Positions 52,426-63,951 of a DNA stretch of 64,000 nt are shown in pieces. The position numbers and the translations under genes are program-made. The notes under the pieces were generated by a model, which was given only the letters and a program-made list of their open reading frames with translations, ran no database searches and was not told the DNA's origin. The stretch spans positions 228,863-292,862 of the forward strand of contig JAIWNF010000055.1 in assembly GCA_025093555.1 (NCBI GenBank), written 5' to 3'. This DNA comes from Circinella umbellata (Eukaryota > Mucoromycota > Mucoromycetes > Mucorales > Lichtheimiaceae). Positions within the stretch are counted from its first letter, which is position 1, and every line of letters begins with the position of its first letter.

Positions 52426-55400
52426 TTAAGGAGGTTTATGATGGAAAATGGATTCTTCCTGACGGAAGTTGATTAGAAGTTTGTGTGTAGATTCAATGAT
52501 ATTGCTAGAGAGGAAAGGGACGGAAGAAAACACGTATAGCCAATGAGCTCTCCAAATACTGACCATAATACCTGAGATAAGTTGGAAGGGTGAAAGTGGT
52601 GAGTGAGAGAGTTCCCATGTAGGTATAGTGAGAGAGAAAAGTGCATCAGAAGTAGTATCTTGCGTTACCGGACAAAGTGTACAATCTTGAAGAACTTGTT
52701 GCCACACTATCCATTTGGTTTCACAGGAGAATAGAAAATGGGGTGCAGAGTCGGTTTCAAGATCACCAAGAGGACAGAGCGCATTGTCAAAACTAGCAGG
52801 TAAAATATGATGGAGGGTGGCGCGACAGGAAATTTTGTTATGTATTGCTCTCCACCAGATAGTACGGGCAGAAGGTAATATCCGTGCTTTCCAAAATAAT
52901 CTCCATTTTGCTTTGGTAAGCGAAGGATAAGTTGGATTTTCCACAAGGTTAGTAATAGCAGAGAGTTGACGAGTATGCCTGTAGGAACGGGTAGTACAAA
53001 GATGGAGTGTCTGGTTGTTGATTTTAAAACGATCATAGAAAGGTTGTAAATTAACTTGGCCGATATAAAAGTCAGCAGAACCCAAAATGGGAGCACCAGG
53101 TAACAACATACGGGCAAGAAAAGCTGAAATCAAAACTTCGCCAGAATTCAAAGCTCCAAACAACTGAATGATCGTGTTGCGCCCAACACCAAGTTCTGTG
53201 CGAGTCTGAGGTCGTAGTCGATTGATATTATTGTCAAACAGATAGGCATCAGACACAAGTAAGGTAGACAGAAATTTGGTTGGAACATATGAGGAACCTT
53301 CTTGAACCTGAATAACAAAAGAGAGGGGGAGACAGAGACAGGTTGCCATGGATGGGTCAGCATTCAATGGTCCTGGCTCAAGATCGTCTATTGCTGAAAA
53401 TAAAGATGAAAGTGTGTGCATGGAACGAAGAGTAGAAGAACGTAGAGAGGGAAAGAGTAAAGGTAGAAGGGGATCAACACAATTAGAAGTTGATGTTAAA
53501 AAATAAGATAAAAAACAAGAAAGGAAAGAGGGAGCAGAAGATGAAAGGGGAAATAAAGAAGAAAGCCATCGAATCTGCATTGCTTGCTGTTGTAATCTTG
53601 AATCCAAAATACCTAAACCACCTATAAATTTGGGGAGTGTGAGTATGTCATATTTAACGGGTGGGAACATTTTATATATAAGGAACCTAGTCACCAATCC
53701 GCGTATACGTTAATGAAATTGTTTTGAAACTGGAGTAACTCGAAGTACATGCCAAATTTTTGACATAATAAGAGTGTTGATGACAGTGCTGCGACCTTGA
53801 ACAGATAGTCCACGTTGGAGGTGCATGTCGCTTGCAGTTCGTAATTTGACCAAAAGACCCTCCAAAAAGGCATGCAGTTGAGAATTAGTGGAAGTCAAAG
53901 GATAACCAAGGTACCGAACAGCAGATAATGAGCAATAATCATACTAGGTGTTGATGCCAGCTGATTGTAAAAAGTCTTGCCATGCTGTTTGGCGAGCCCC
54001 AGATAATGAGAGGGCCTCAGTCTTGTGGTAATTAACCTTGGCATTTGAAGCACGGCTGTAAAGAGAAAGAGCGTTTTGAAGTTGATGAAAGTCATTAAAG
54101 TCAGAAAGAAAAAACAGAGCATCATCAGCATATCCCAGAACCTTGATCGGCGCAGGTGGTACTATAGGAATAGAACCAAGATTACGTTGTAAGGAAAAAC
54201 CTTGAAATATTGGATCAGCTAATATAGTTCGTAAAAGTGGATCAAATGCCAGGTTAAAGAGAACTGGAGATATGGGATCGCCTTGTCGTAATCCTCGACC
54301 TTGTTGGACAGGGTCACTAATGAACCCATTAACCATGACAGAAATAGATGTGCTAAAAAATAAGTTGCATAGTGATAGGACCAATGAGGTCGGCAGCCCA
54401 ATGTGGAGAAGAACAAGTCGCAGATAAGTGGGATGAACCGCATCGTACGCCTTATGTTGATCCAAAATTATACCCACGCCTGGAAGACGGTGGTGGCGAG
54501 CATATTCCATGATCAACCTTGCAGTAAGACCATTCTTACCAATAAACTTACCCGGCAAAAAGCCTGTTTGAGCAGATGAAATAATAGGTTGGACGACAGG
54601 CAGTAATCTTGCATTTACCAGATGAGTAAAGACTTTGGCATCAGTATTGATTAATGAAATAGGCTGCCAATTGGATAATAGAGACAAATCTCCTTTTTTT
54701 GGTAAGAGGCATAAACGAGTTTCAGACCAAGAGCCGGGGAAAACACCAGCATGAAGTGCATCATTATACACATCGACGGCAAGAGCTCCAGTCAGAGGAT
54801 GCTCAAAAAGAAGGCGTAAAATGGGATAAGGTAAACCATCACTACCAGGACTACTAGCTCGGGGAGCACGTTTGGCACCAGCAATGAGCTCTTCTAAGGT
54901 AAAAGTGGAGGTTAAACGGGATTGAATATTGGATGAAGAAAGTAAATCACTAGGGACCGATTGGAGTATCGTATCAATGGCATTATGGTCAACTGGTTCT
55001 GGTGAATAAAGATGTTGATAGAACGTTTTTGCAGCTTCGGTCATCGAGTCAGGCGTATTACATAAGGTGCTGGTGGTAGGATGACGAAGATGAGTTATAG
55101 TTCTTTTGAGTTGACGGACTTCAATTGAACGTTTAATGTAGCTCGCCGACCGTTCTCCATGTTCGCGCCAACGTAAACCAGCTCGAAGAGCATCAATATA
55201 TACTAAGTCAGATTGAATGGTTGCAATTTCGGCTTCCAATGAAATCAGATATGTGTCGTGTGGAAGCTCTGTGTTGATGCAAGTTGATAAGTAGTTTCGT
55301 CGTTCCTTTTGCAGTGATTGTAACCGAATTTTATTATGTGTTCCTCGTTTCCTAGAGTACTTACGCGCAAATTTACCAGTGATTAGCTTGATGTGTTCCC

Positions 55401-56241
55401 ATTTATGTTGAGTGGAAAGAGTATTAGGTAATTTTGGATATTCGTCTGTAATTAATTGATTTAAACTGCTGCAGAATTGTTCATCATATGCTAATGTAGG
55501 ATTGCATCGCCAAAGACCAGGTCCAAGAGGAGCTTGACCCAAGCGTAATTCTATAGAAACAAGTTGATGATCAGTCCATAGGGGGTTAATAAAATCAATA
55601 AGTGGAGAAGAAGTGAAAGAGTGCAAATCATTTGAGGTAAAAATATAATTAATACAGGAACGAGAAGAGTTACGAAGAAAAGTGGGGGATGGGCAATCAC
55701 CAGAAGGTGTGATACAATCCACCCAAGAAGTAGAAAGATGGTTTTTCCAGATATCTGGAATACCATGAGAAGAACGGGAAAGAATTTGATAATTAAAATC
55801 TCCCAAAAGAACACTACCTTCAATAGAAGAAGAAGAAAAAAAAGGCAATTGAGATAAAGAAGAATAAAAAGGTGTACGTTGATAAGAACGGGCAGGGGCG
55901 TAAATGACAATAATATTAATAGGGGTAAAAGAAAATGATGAGTGAGAAGCAGTAACATGCAAGACTCGACCATCCAACTCGAAGGAATTTAAAGAAAGTA
56001 TAATAGATGGATTAAGAGAAACGATCCCAACATGTTGGGACCAAAAAGAGGAAGATGCTTGGAATTGTGTATGAAAACGAGATTGAATGGTTTCATCGCC
56101 AGCATGAGATTCTTGTAGAGTTAAAATATCAAGAGATTGTGTTCGAAGAAAGCGAATAAATTGTTTACTGCGTTGGGGATCGTCTGTCTTGGGCAAGCCA
56201 CGACAGTTGAGGGTGCCAATTCTAATGTTGATATTTTTCAT
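52426..56241 (-). pseudogene. LINE ORF2: endonuclease and reverse transcriptase
   Basis: The 1272-codon frame starts at the ATG that overlaps the ORF1 stop (ATGA). The N-terminal apurinic-like endonuclease shows RIGTLNCRGL, TLQESHAGDE and SVLLGDFNYQ. Reverse transcriptase motifs follow: GSDGLPYPIL, DQHKAYDAVHPTYL, GLRQGDPISPVLFNLAFDPL and the catalytic LGYADDALFF. The C-terminal part has KWRLFWKARILPSARTIWWR and a Cys/His finger region (CPLGDLETDSAPHFLFSC) of zf-RVT type. TAG at 53946-53944 and TAA at 53712-53710 interrupt the frame. The protein would nick the target and copy the RNA there. Confidence 0.93.
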
Positions 56242-57620
56242 TGATTATATTTTTTATTTGGTTTGGGTTGGTGAGAACTACGTCGAACACCTGTTTCACT
56301 ATACGTGGATCCAAGTAATCGTGTAGCGACACCATTTACTGTTTGCAAAATAGATGTAGTAGTAGAATTGTAGTGATTCGGTGCTATAAAATTAGGCAGA
56401 ATATTATCATTTGTCTCAGGAGAAGATGTCTCTCTGGAGTTTAAAGTGTTAGAGTCATTTTCAGTTTCAGTTTCTTGACACGTTATATCTGTGATACCAA
56501 AGCTAACTGGATTAGTCAGGAGAGAGATATCGGGTGCCATTCCAGCTGAAGAAGAGTGACCTTGATCCTGTTCTTTTTTATTCAAAGATAGAATGGGTGC
56601 AATGGCATCAATATCCATATCTGGTGACTGATATGGTGATGGAGGAGCAGAAGAAAATTGCACTTCACTTTCAGGTTCCTCCTCAGCTGATGTGCTTAAA
56701 CCATCCAAAGGGCCATCCTTTTTATTTTTAGTTTGTTGAGGTGAAGGCCCAGATGCAGTTGTGTCACCCTCGTGATGCTGAGTTAGTTGAGGTGGAGTTG
56801 ATTTTTGTTGGCAATGTTGCAAGGAGTGACCATAAACACCACAAGATGAACATGCTTGAAGATGTTTTGATTTGACTTTTGGGCAAACATCTTTTTCGTG
56901 AGTATCTTCGCGGCAGATTCGGCAATAAGGGGGTGATCCTTTCCAAAAAGCTCGAATTTCATGATCCATACTGGGAAATTGAAGGGTGTGTGTGGTCAAT
57001 TTTTGATCCGAATTCGTGACATCTAAACATGCACTACCTTGACCCATGAAGAAAGAATGAGGTGACGATAAGTAAAGACTGATATCTAAGAGCCGACCAT
57101 ATGGTTCAAGGACCTGTTGAATAGCTTGGGATAAGTCGAGTTCTGGCAAATGTGGTAAGTCATAAAGATTAATAGTCATAAGACCTGATCCTTTACGCAG
57201 AGCAGGAGTGCCAAGGATTGTTTGTCCTTGAAGAATCAGTCCGGTGGATGATAAAGTATGACATTGTTCGTCGTTACGAGGTGTTATTTCGACAACGACT
57301 CGTTTATCTTTAAATCTGAATTCTACTCCTCGAGGAGAAGATGAAGAAAATTGTTGGGCGATAGCATCACAGATGAGGTGTCGATTGTTAGTGATGGCGG
57401 TGGTTTCAAAAAAGAAACTTGGATTTATAGATGAAAAATATTCAGTAGTGCGAATGTGGTTGCCAGAAGCAATATGATGAGTGCCAGAAGATGAGAAAAT
57501 TGAGCGGCGCACAGTTTTGAGAACTGGTATGGTTGTTTTAGGGCGATTGTCGTTAGTTGACTTGTTCGCATGTAGAGAAGGATTTGTTGTTTTTGTATGA
57601 GGACGTTTTTTTTTACTCAT
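56238..57620 (-). CDS. LINE ORF1, RNA-binding protein with zinc knuckles
   Basis: The ATG at 57620 (MSKKKRPHTK) gives 460 residues; longer readings would start outside the element. Residues about 60-210 look like an RRM-type fold (FRFKDKRVVVEITPRNDEQ, LLDISLYLSSPH). Then come two CCHC-like knuckles, CRICREDTHEKDVC and CSSCGVYGHSLQHC, and a long S/T- and D-rich tail. Such ORF1 proteins bind element RNA and act as chaperones. The TGA overlaps the ORF2 ATG by one base-step (ATGA), pointing to translation of ORF2 by termination and reinitiation. Confidence 0.88.
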   Translation of the reverse strand: MSKKKRPHTKTTNPSLHANKSTNDNRPKTTIPVLKTVRRSIFSSSGTHHIASGNHIRTTEYFSSINPSFFFETTAITNNRHLICDAIAQQFSSSSPRGVEFRFKDKRVVVEITPRNDEQCHTLSSTGLILQGQTILGTPALRKGSGLMTINLYDLPHLPELDLSQAIQQVLEPYGRLLDISLYLSSPHSFFMGQGSACLDVTNSDQKLTTHTLQFPSMDHEIRAFWKGSPPYCRICREDTHEKDVCPKVKSKHLQACSSCGVYGHSLQHCQQKSTPPQLTQHHEGDTTASGPSPQQTKNKKDGPLDGLSTSAEEEPESEVQFSSAPPSPYQSPDMDIDAIAPILSLNKKEQDQGHSSSAGMAPDISLLTNPVSFGITDITCQETETENDSNTLNSRETSSPETNDNILPNFIAPNHYNSTTTSILQTVNGVATRLLGSTYSETGVRRSSHQPKPNKKYNQ

Positions 57621-57636
57621 AGGCGAAAGAGGTGTG

Positions 57637-57735
57637 ACTATGAATATTCCGCTACTAAGCATGAAATAAAAAAGGCTGAGAGCGAATATTCCCATTACCA
57701 AACATGAAATAAAAAAAGTTTAGTGCGGAAATTGA
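57637..57735. repeat. Minisatellite, right of LINE
   Basis: About two units like those at 51958-52161, starting with the LINE target duplication. Confidence 0.8.
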
Positions 57736-57749
57736 TGATGTAGAATGCG

Positions 57750-58135
57750 AATAAAAACATACGATCCGCGAAAATAAAAACGTCGAACTCGAAATATTTA
57801 ACCTTGAACTTGAATATAAAAATATTACCTATGAAAAAAAAAATATTATCCTTGAATATAAAAAACATTTACCTCGAAATAAAAAAACACCATCCATAAA
57901 TTCAAAATTAGCATCCATGATTTAAAAAACTTCATCCTTGAAATCAAAAACACCATCCTTGAATTCAAAAATAGCATCCATGATTTAAAAAACGTCATCC
58001 TTGAAATCAAAAACACTATCCTTGAATTCAAAAATAACATCCGCGAATATAAAAAACACCATCTGCGATTATAAAAAGAACATCCATGGAATCAAAAACG
58101 TCATCCTTGAAATCAAAAACACCATGGTCAACTTC
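57750..58135. repeat. Minisatellite with CATCC(T/A)TGA units
   Basis: Roughly twelve units of 30-33 bp such as CATCCTTGAATTCAAAAATA and CATCCATGATTTAAAAAACG. The units are variable. Frames seen across it are repeat artefacts. Confidence 0.8.
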
Positions 58136-58344
58136 TTCTGAAAAATCCTGTAAGTAGATAAAACAAAAGAAAAGCTTAAACAACATGCGAAGCAGGTTGT
58201 TCTGATTTTTTTTCAGTGATTTGTAATTGATAGAGAAAAAAAAAGGAAGACAACTTGCAAAGCGAGTTGTTTTCATTTTTTAGCAGTTATACAGAAATAT
58301 AAAATAAAAAAAACATGATTCAAATTTATTATCTACAAATTCAT

Positions 58345-59385
58345 ATAAAGCATTGGGCGTAGAGGTCAAGGGGGGAACCCCCCTTTGCGACGCAATCCGT
58401 TAAATAACCCAAAGCGAAGTGAAGGGGCTCATTTATCCGAGCGAAGCGAGGAAGGGTTGCTAGTACTCTCTGAGCCATGCTTTATTTTTCCTTTATATAA
58501 TAGTAATAAGCTTGTTCCCCTTTCTTCCTCATATCTTTCTAAGCCGCGTATCATAGAAAAACTATGACTGATAATCCTACTCAAAATGAGCAGCGAACGT
58601 ATACAGAACAAGAAGTATTTGAATTACTTAGACGGTTTCAAGTTGAAGAACAAACAACCAACCAAAGAGCAAGAGAAGAACGAGACTTACCAATAGAGAT
58701 CACTTCCCACTTGGAAGAAATTACGAGACAGCAACATCAAGACAATTTCAAAAAATACAAAAGAGAACTTACCAAATACCATCACCAAGAATGGACTGTA
58801 GCAGAGGAAGTCAATCGATCGTTCATACCAAAACTTAAACAGTTCACAGTTGATACCACCCAAGTTGTCAACACTTATTACAAAAGAGCGGAATTCAGCA
58901 GAATACATGGACGAGCTGCTACCGAAATTTTTGAACAATTATACACCATTAAGACAAGAACATTATCAACAGAAGAAGCTAACCAAATTTTGGATGAAGC
59001 TTTCAAAAGCGCCAAAAGACTGGCAATTCATGCACGGGTCCAAAGTCAACAATAGGATGAAGATGCAAAAGATTATGCCATCAGAGCACTTAAATTACCA
59101 CAGAATCTTATACTTGGAAATGAAAGACTAAGGATTAAAACGAGAAGCTTTTGACGAAGAGTTCATCAACAGATATAATGAGGCAAATTACTAACAATGG
59201 GTGCTTAGGGCAGCCACTACAAATAACTCTAGTGGGAGCAGTCGAGGAGGATATCGACCAACTTCAAATTGAATAGCAATAGGGGTGGACGTAGTTTCTA
59301 TAGATGAGGTAATCCAAAAAACTATTTTGGAGGAAGGGGGCATAGGACCCTAACCTTCAACAGCAACAGTTACATCAACAACACC
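58345..59385 (+). mobile_element. Retroelement fragment with gag-like gene and GC-rich leader
   Basis: A GC-rich leader (58361-58470) with GGTCAAGGGGGG and ACCCCCCTT, then GCGAAG/GCGAAGCGAGG words, precedes a gag-like frame. The fragment is cut at 59386 by a hAT-like element. I lean to a DIRS-type element because of the gag-like protein, but no reverse transcriptase or recombinase is present to prove it. Confidence 0.5.
58564..59055 (+). pseudogene. Gag-like protein, N-terminal part
   Basis: The ATG at 58564 gives 163 residues (MTDNPTQNEQRTYTEQEVFE) that are highly helical and charged, with IFEQLYTIKTRTLSTEEANQ and SAKRLAIHARVQS towards the end. A TAG at 59053-59055 ends it, but the same frame continues with DEDAKDYAIRALKLPQNLIL. 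That pattern (a helical bundle with A-K-A-I-x-L-P) recalls gag proteins of fungal DIRS-like elements. Downstream a GGSSRGGYRP-like basic Gly/Arg stretch appears near 59225-59260. Function: probably particle formation and RNA binding. The call is tentative. Confidence 0.5.
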
Positions 59386-61389
59386 TAGGGTTCTTAGTAG
59401 ACTGATCCGGATCGGATTGGCACCATTTCGAATCCAATCCGTTTTGAAACGGATTGGATTTTCGGAAATCCAGATTGTCTACGGATTAGAAAATTGCAAT
59501 CCAAATAGGGATCTTACTACAATCCGGATTTATAAACCGATCCGTTTTTCATACGGATTGGATCGGATTCGGATTGTGTCTCAACCGATTCAGATCGGAT
59601 TCGGATCGTAATTCTACAATCCGGATTGTAAACAGATTGAGATTTATGGATCCGTCGGATTTTTCTGATCCGTCATTATAATTATAGAGTAATGGATCAA
59701 AGTTTTAACAATGCTGTGGTAAGGTATATATATATTCAAATAAAGAAGAGATTAATTTTTTGTATACTATTATATACTTGAATAGAGCAGTTGAAAAGAA
59801 AAGTAGTAATGGCTTTAATATAGAAAAGAAATATCTGAAAAGAAAAAAATCAAAAATTGAAGATTAAAAAGAGATGAACTTTTATTTGGTTGTAAACAGA
59901 AAAGGTAAACTTATACCTCTTTTTTTTTTTCAGCACACTACTCGCCTCCACAAAAAAAAATCCACGTCATGTAAACTTTTTTATCACTATAACTTCTTTT
60001 TTTCCTTCTATAACTTTCCCACTATAATTTTTTCTCAACTATAACTTTCTTTTCCCATTGTAACTTCTTTTTTCCCATTATAACTTTTTATTACTACAAT
60101 TCTTTTTTTATTATAACTTATTTATTTCCTATTATGTTTTTCAAACCAAAATAATAAAATCATCTAAAAACAATGCACCTCTGTTACCAATGTTTTACTT
60201 TTCTTAAAACAATCTCAAACGACTACTATACACAATCTTGTAAAATACCTTTTCTCATGAAAAAATACTGTGACATCTACTATATAGTCTAAATTTTCAT
60301 CTAATTGATTCTTTTGCATTACGGATTACGGATTCAATCCGGATTTTTACGAAACGGATTCAGATTGCAATTCTCTAATCCATGGACAATCCGGATTTCT
60401 GAAAATCCGATCCGGATCGGTCTACTAAGAACCCTAAATCCAAATCCGTTTTGTAAAAATCCCAATTGAATCTGTAATCCGTAATGCAAAAGGATCAATT
60501 AGATGAAAATTTAGGCTATATAGTAGATGTCACAGTATTTTTTCATGAGAAAAGGTATTTTACAAGATGGTGTATGGTAGTTGTTTGAGATCGTTTAAGA
60601 ACAGTAAAACATTGGTAACAGAGGTGCATTATTTTTAGATGATTTTATTACTTGGTTCGAAAAACATAATAGGAAATAAATAAGTTATAATAAAGAAAGA
60701 ATTATAGTAATAAAAAGTTATAGTAGGAAAATGAGTTCTAGTAGAAAAAAAGTTATAATGGGAAAAAAGAAGTTACAATGGGAAAAGAAAGTTATAGTTG
60801 AAAAAAAATTATAGTGGGTGCAGTACAAATAAGTTTTTGTGGTAGAAATATAACATGACGTGGACTTTTTTTTTATGGGGGCAAGTAGTAAATTTCCAGT
60901 GTGCTGAAAAAAAAAGAGGTATAAGTTTACCTTTTCTGTTTACAACCAAATAAAAGTACATGATTTTCTTTATCATTACTAGATTAATAAAAATTATAAT
61001 GAAGTTCATTAATCTCTCTTTTTAATCTTTAATTTTTGTTTCTTTCTTTTCAGATATTTTTTTTCTATATTAAAGTCATTACTACTTTTCTTTTCAACTG
61101 CTCTATTCAAGTATATAATAATATACAAAAACTTACTCTCTTCTTTATTTGAATATATACTGTATATATACCTTACCACAGCATTGTTAAAACTTTGATT
61201 CATTACTCTATAATTATAATGATGGATCAGAAAAATCCGACAGATCCATAGATTTCAATCCATTTACAATCCAGATTGTAAAATTATGATCCGAATCAGA
61301 TTCGAATCCGTTGAGACACAATCCAAATCTGATCCAATCCTTATGAAAAACGGAACAGTTTATAAATCCGGATTGTACTAAGATTCCTA
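59386..61389 (+). mobile_element. hAT-like element copy 3, ends in two different flanks
   Basis: It begins TAGGGTTCTTAGTAGACTGA and ends TACTAAGATTCCTA, with copy 4 nested inside. The flanks show no 8-bp duplication (ACAACACC on the left, ATGAGATC on the right) and belong to two different retroelements. Confidence 0.8.
59506..60436 (-). mobile_element. hAT-like element copy 4, nested, 931 bp
   Basis: Complete element in the opposite orientation: starts TAGGGATCTTACTACAATCC and ends CTACTAAGAACCCTA. The duplication AATCCAAA is exact (59498-59505 and 60437-60444). It gives the true length of the family and confirms 8-bp duplications. Confidence 0.93.
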
Positions 61390-62450
61390 ATGAGATCCAT
61401 ACCGATTGTCATAATCGTGTTTTCCGAAAGTGGTAAGGCTTCAAAAGTGTAGGTGACTGTTTTGCCTGCATATTTTAAAGAAATATTTTTTACTTCCCCA
61501 ATTTTTTTTCCTTCTAAACCCTCAATAGAAGTTATAACTGGACCACGATGTGTCAATGGTATAATAGTCAAATTATTTTTATTAATAAAATTTATATTTA
61601 AACTAGATTTATCAGCTCCTGTATCCAAGAAGACGTATATTCTTTTATTTTCCTGTAAAGTTATAGGACCGAAAATAGATGATGGTAAGTTTATGTCTTT
61701 CATCAAAGTTTGAGAAGGGTTGTTATTTTGTATGCTAGTGTGCAACTGAGCAGTAAAATAATTTTGACTAATACCTTCATTATTGTGAGGCGGTGTTTCC
61801 AACAGTTCATCTTCGTCCATTTCTAGCATGTCTTTGACGTGCGAGGAGAGATGAGTCATACAACTGCAGATAGTATTATTATTATTATTGTTGCTATTAT
61901 TATTGTTCTGGCAATAAGAACAGATCATCTCGGGACATTCATGACCATGAGTATAAGGTACACGGCGACAATATCAGCACCAATTTGTACTAAAAGTACC
62001 GGAACCTCCAACACCTCTACTGTTTCCAACAGCAGGACCAAAACGAAAACTGTTTTCCTTAGAAGGACCAGGGCGAGAAAACTTTAGATTACCATTATTA
62101 TTATTATATCATGGACCTCTTGATACGCGCATTACTTCTTTTAATTTTTCACATTCCCAACAAGTATGACTGGCCTTTGGTTGAATAACACAAGTATCTT
62201 TAGTAAGGGCATGACCTTTTCCTTTCTTCGACCTCTTAGTCATTTTGCGGCGTTTGTTAGAACGTTCATTATCCGACTCGGAATCACTACTACTAGTTGT
62301 ACTGGATGATTCATTGTTATCAGATCCTGAATCTGTAGCGGCAAGGAAGAGAACCATTTGGATGACTGGTTCGATTTGATCCAGAATTTTAGCACCATAG
62401 TGATTTGCCACTAACGTCCACGCCTGCTTGCGATATTTGTGATTCAACAA
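61390..62450 (-). pseudogene. Retroelement gag-protease fragment
   Basis: The minus strand from 62450 encodes a gag tail with TSSSDSESDNERSNKRRKMT, a Cys pair (CWECEKLKEV), a shift of frame near 62100, a second Cys/His region (ECPEMICSYCQ), and then an aspartic protease domain: VFLDTGADKSSLNINFI with catalytic D-T-G, the hydrophobic flap region, and FEALPLSENTIMTIGMDLI. The reading is cut at 61389 by hAT-like copy 3 just where IGMDLI should lead into reverse transcriptase. It belongs to an LTR-type retroelement not otherwise seen here. Confidence 0.75.
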
Positions 62451-62482
62451 ACAAAGGTAATTGAATACTAAATCCTGAGGCT

Positions 62483-62524
62483 AATTCTCAATAGTAGCGA
62501 CCTCAGTCGCTACTGTTGAGAATT
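62483..62524. repeat. 19-bp stem hairpin with 4-base loop
   Basis: AATTCTCAATAGTAGCGAC and GTCGCTACTGTTGAGAATT, one mismatch, loop CTCA. It lies outside the retroelement coding region. It may be a pair of fused transposon ends. Confidence 0.7.
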
Positions 62525-63068
62525 GGCCGCAAATAATGCTAATTAGCTGTAATTTAGTTCTTCTATACTTTCGCTTATTCTGATTCGGAATCTGAAATCG
62601 GATCATGAAAATTGTGGCTGAGTAAAAAGTTATGGCGATTTGAATTTTTGGATGTTTTTGCCGTTTAGTTAAATTTAACTAAGTCCCTTAATTTATTAAG
62701 AAAAAATTTCAAACATTTCAGAATTGAGTTATGCTTTATATGTCACATATATAAACATTACGCGCTGATTTCAAATCCGCAATTGGATTTTACCTAGCTG
62801 GCTTAGATCGTGAGATATAGCCCTGAATGCGTTACCGGACATAACATATATTTTTACGTTCCCCGGGTAGGGGGACGTTTGCGGTCCACGCCGACGTTAG
62901 GCGGCGCTCGAATACAGCAGTTAATAGTATATATCGATTTAATATTATAAAATCAAGTAACAATCAAGAATATATATAAGATAAGTAGAAAAAAATTATT
63001 TATTGGAAAAGTTAAGATAGGAAAAAGAAAATGATAATAAAGGAAATCTAAAATTATATAGTTATTTT
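62525..63068. other. Non-coding, with a GC-rich patch at 62857-62932
   Basis: AT-rich sequence interrupted by a patch containing GTTCCCCGGGTAGGGGGACG and GCGGTCCACGCCGACGTTAG. The patch may be the end of the Merlin-like element or another element terminus. No gene seen. Confidence 0.4.
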
Positions 63069-63951
63069 TTAATGGTTTCTTCTTCTCTTTTGTTGTTGAT
63101 GAAATGTAGTATCTTGATAACTATCATCATCACTTTCTGAGGATGATGATGATGAAGAGGAGGATGTTTCCAATTCTATAGTATCTTCTTCTTCAGTAGT
63201 ACTACTATTATCTATATAATTAGGAAATTTTAGTATAAAGTCTTTTCTTTAGAAAGATTATAATTATATATTTACCATCAATTAATACTACTTGGGTAAA
63301 CTGAGGAACTGGTCCATCACTAGTATTACTAGTACTATTTCCATTTTCATTACTATTATCATTATTGGTACTAGAATTATTGGAGCTAGTAATTTCACCA
63401 AAAGAAACTTCTTTCAATGCAGTGATGAATGCTTCCCATAGATTACCACTATGTTTACGGCGCCAAATAAACTCTACTAACTTCCAAGGCATTTGCTTTT
63501 CAGTTCTGTACCTAGCACCTACTCTGATTTTGATTCCATTCCAGGTGCCTAATATTCAAATGATAAGTTAAATTACTGTTTTTATTATTATTATTCTATA
63601 TCTTTAATATTACCTTCAATTGTGTTTGTATGTATACCATCAGATGAAATAAACTCCACAGAATGATTAACAGTTTTATGAGTATAATCTTCATCTTGAT
63701 CCTCCAGCTGATTATATCCCTTCCAACAATTAGTATGAATAATACTACCAGGTACAATATATGCTGTTAGAAGATTAGTCAGTGTTTCTGCACTTCTGTT
63801 AGGTACTGTGGCCAAAAAGCATCTTCTTTCTGGTGTTCTTTCAACACCTCCAACTACCCAAATACCATCTACTTTTTTTCCTATGCCATTTTTAGTCAAT
63901 TTTCGTTTTCCAAATTTTGACTCATCAACTTCAACAATGATTCCTGGCCCA
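63069..63951 (-). pseudogene. Merlin/IS1595-like (ISXO2-like) transposase, partial
   Basis: Exons 63951-63614, 63548-63276 and 63211-63069 have good GT/AG borders and agreeing phases; earlier exons lie beyond the window. VEVDESKFGKRKL holds the first catalytic D, GIWVVGGVERTPERRCFLAT and GSIIHTNCWKGYNQL the second block, and HTNTIEG the third acidic residue. In the second block the usual Asp (S/T-D-x-W) is Asn, which would abolish metal binding unless another residue serves. The C-terminus is Ser/Asp/Glu rich. The family moves by cut and paste with 8-9 bp duplications. Without the N-terminus activity cannot be judged. Confidence 0.8.

Larger units (their letters stand above)
52162..57636 (-). 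mobile_element. Full-length LINE (non-LTR retrotransposon)
   Basis: Two overlapping frames on the minus strand, a 3' poly-A (52174-52162, T run on the plus strand) and a 14-bp duplication ACTATGAATATTCC (52148-52161 and 57637-57650) define a complete 5.5-kb insertion. ORF1 starts only 16 bp from the 5' end. The element has two nonsense codons in ORF2 and is otherwise intact, so it inserted recently. Confidence 0.95.
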
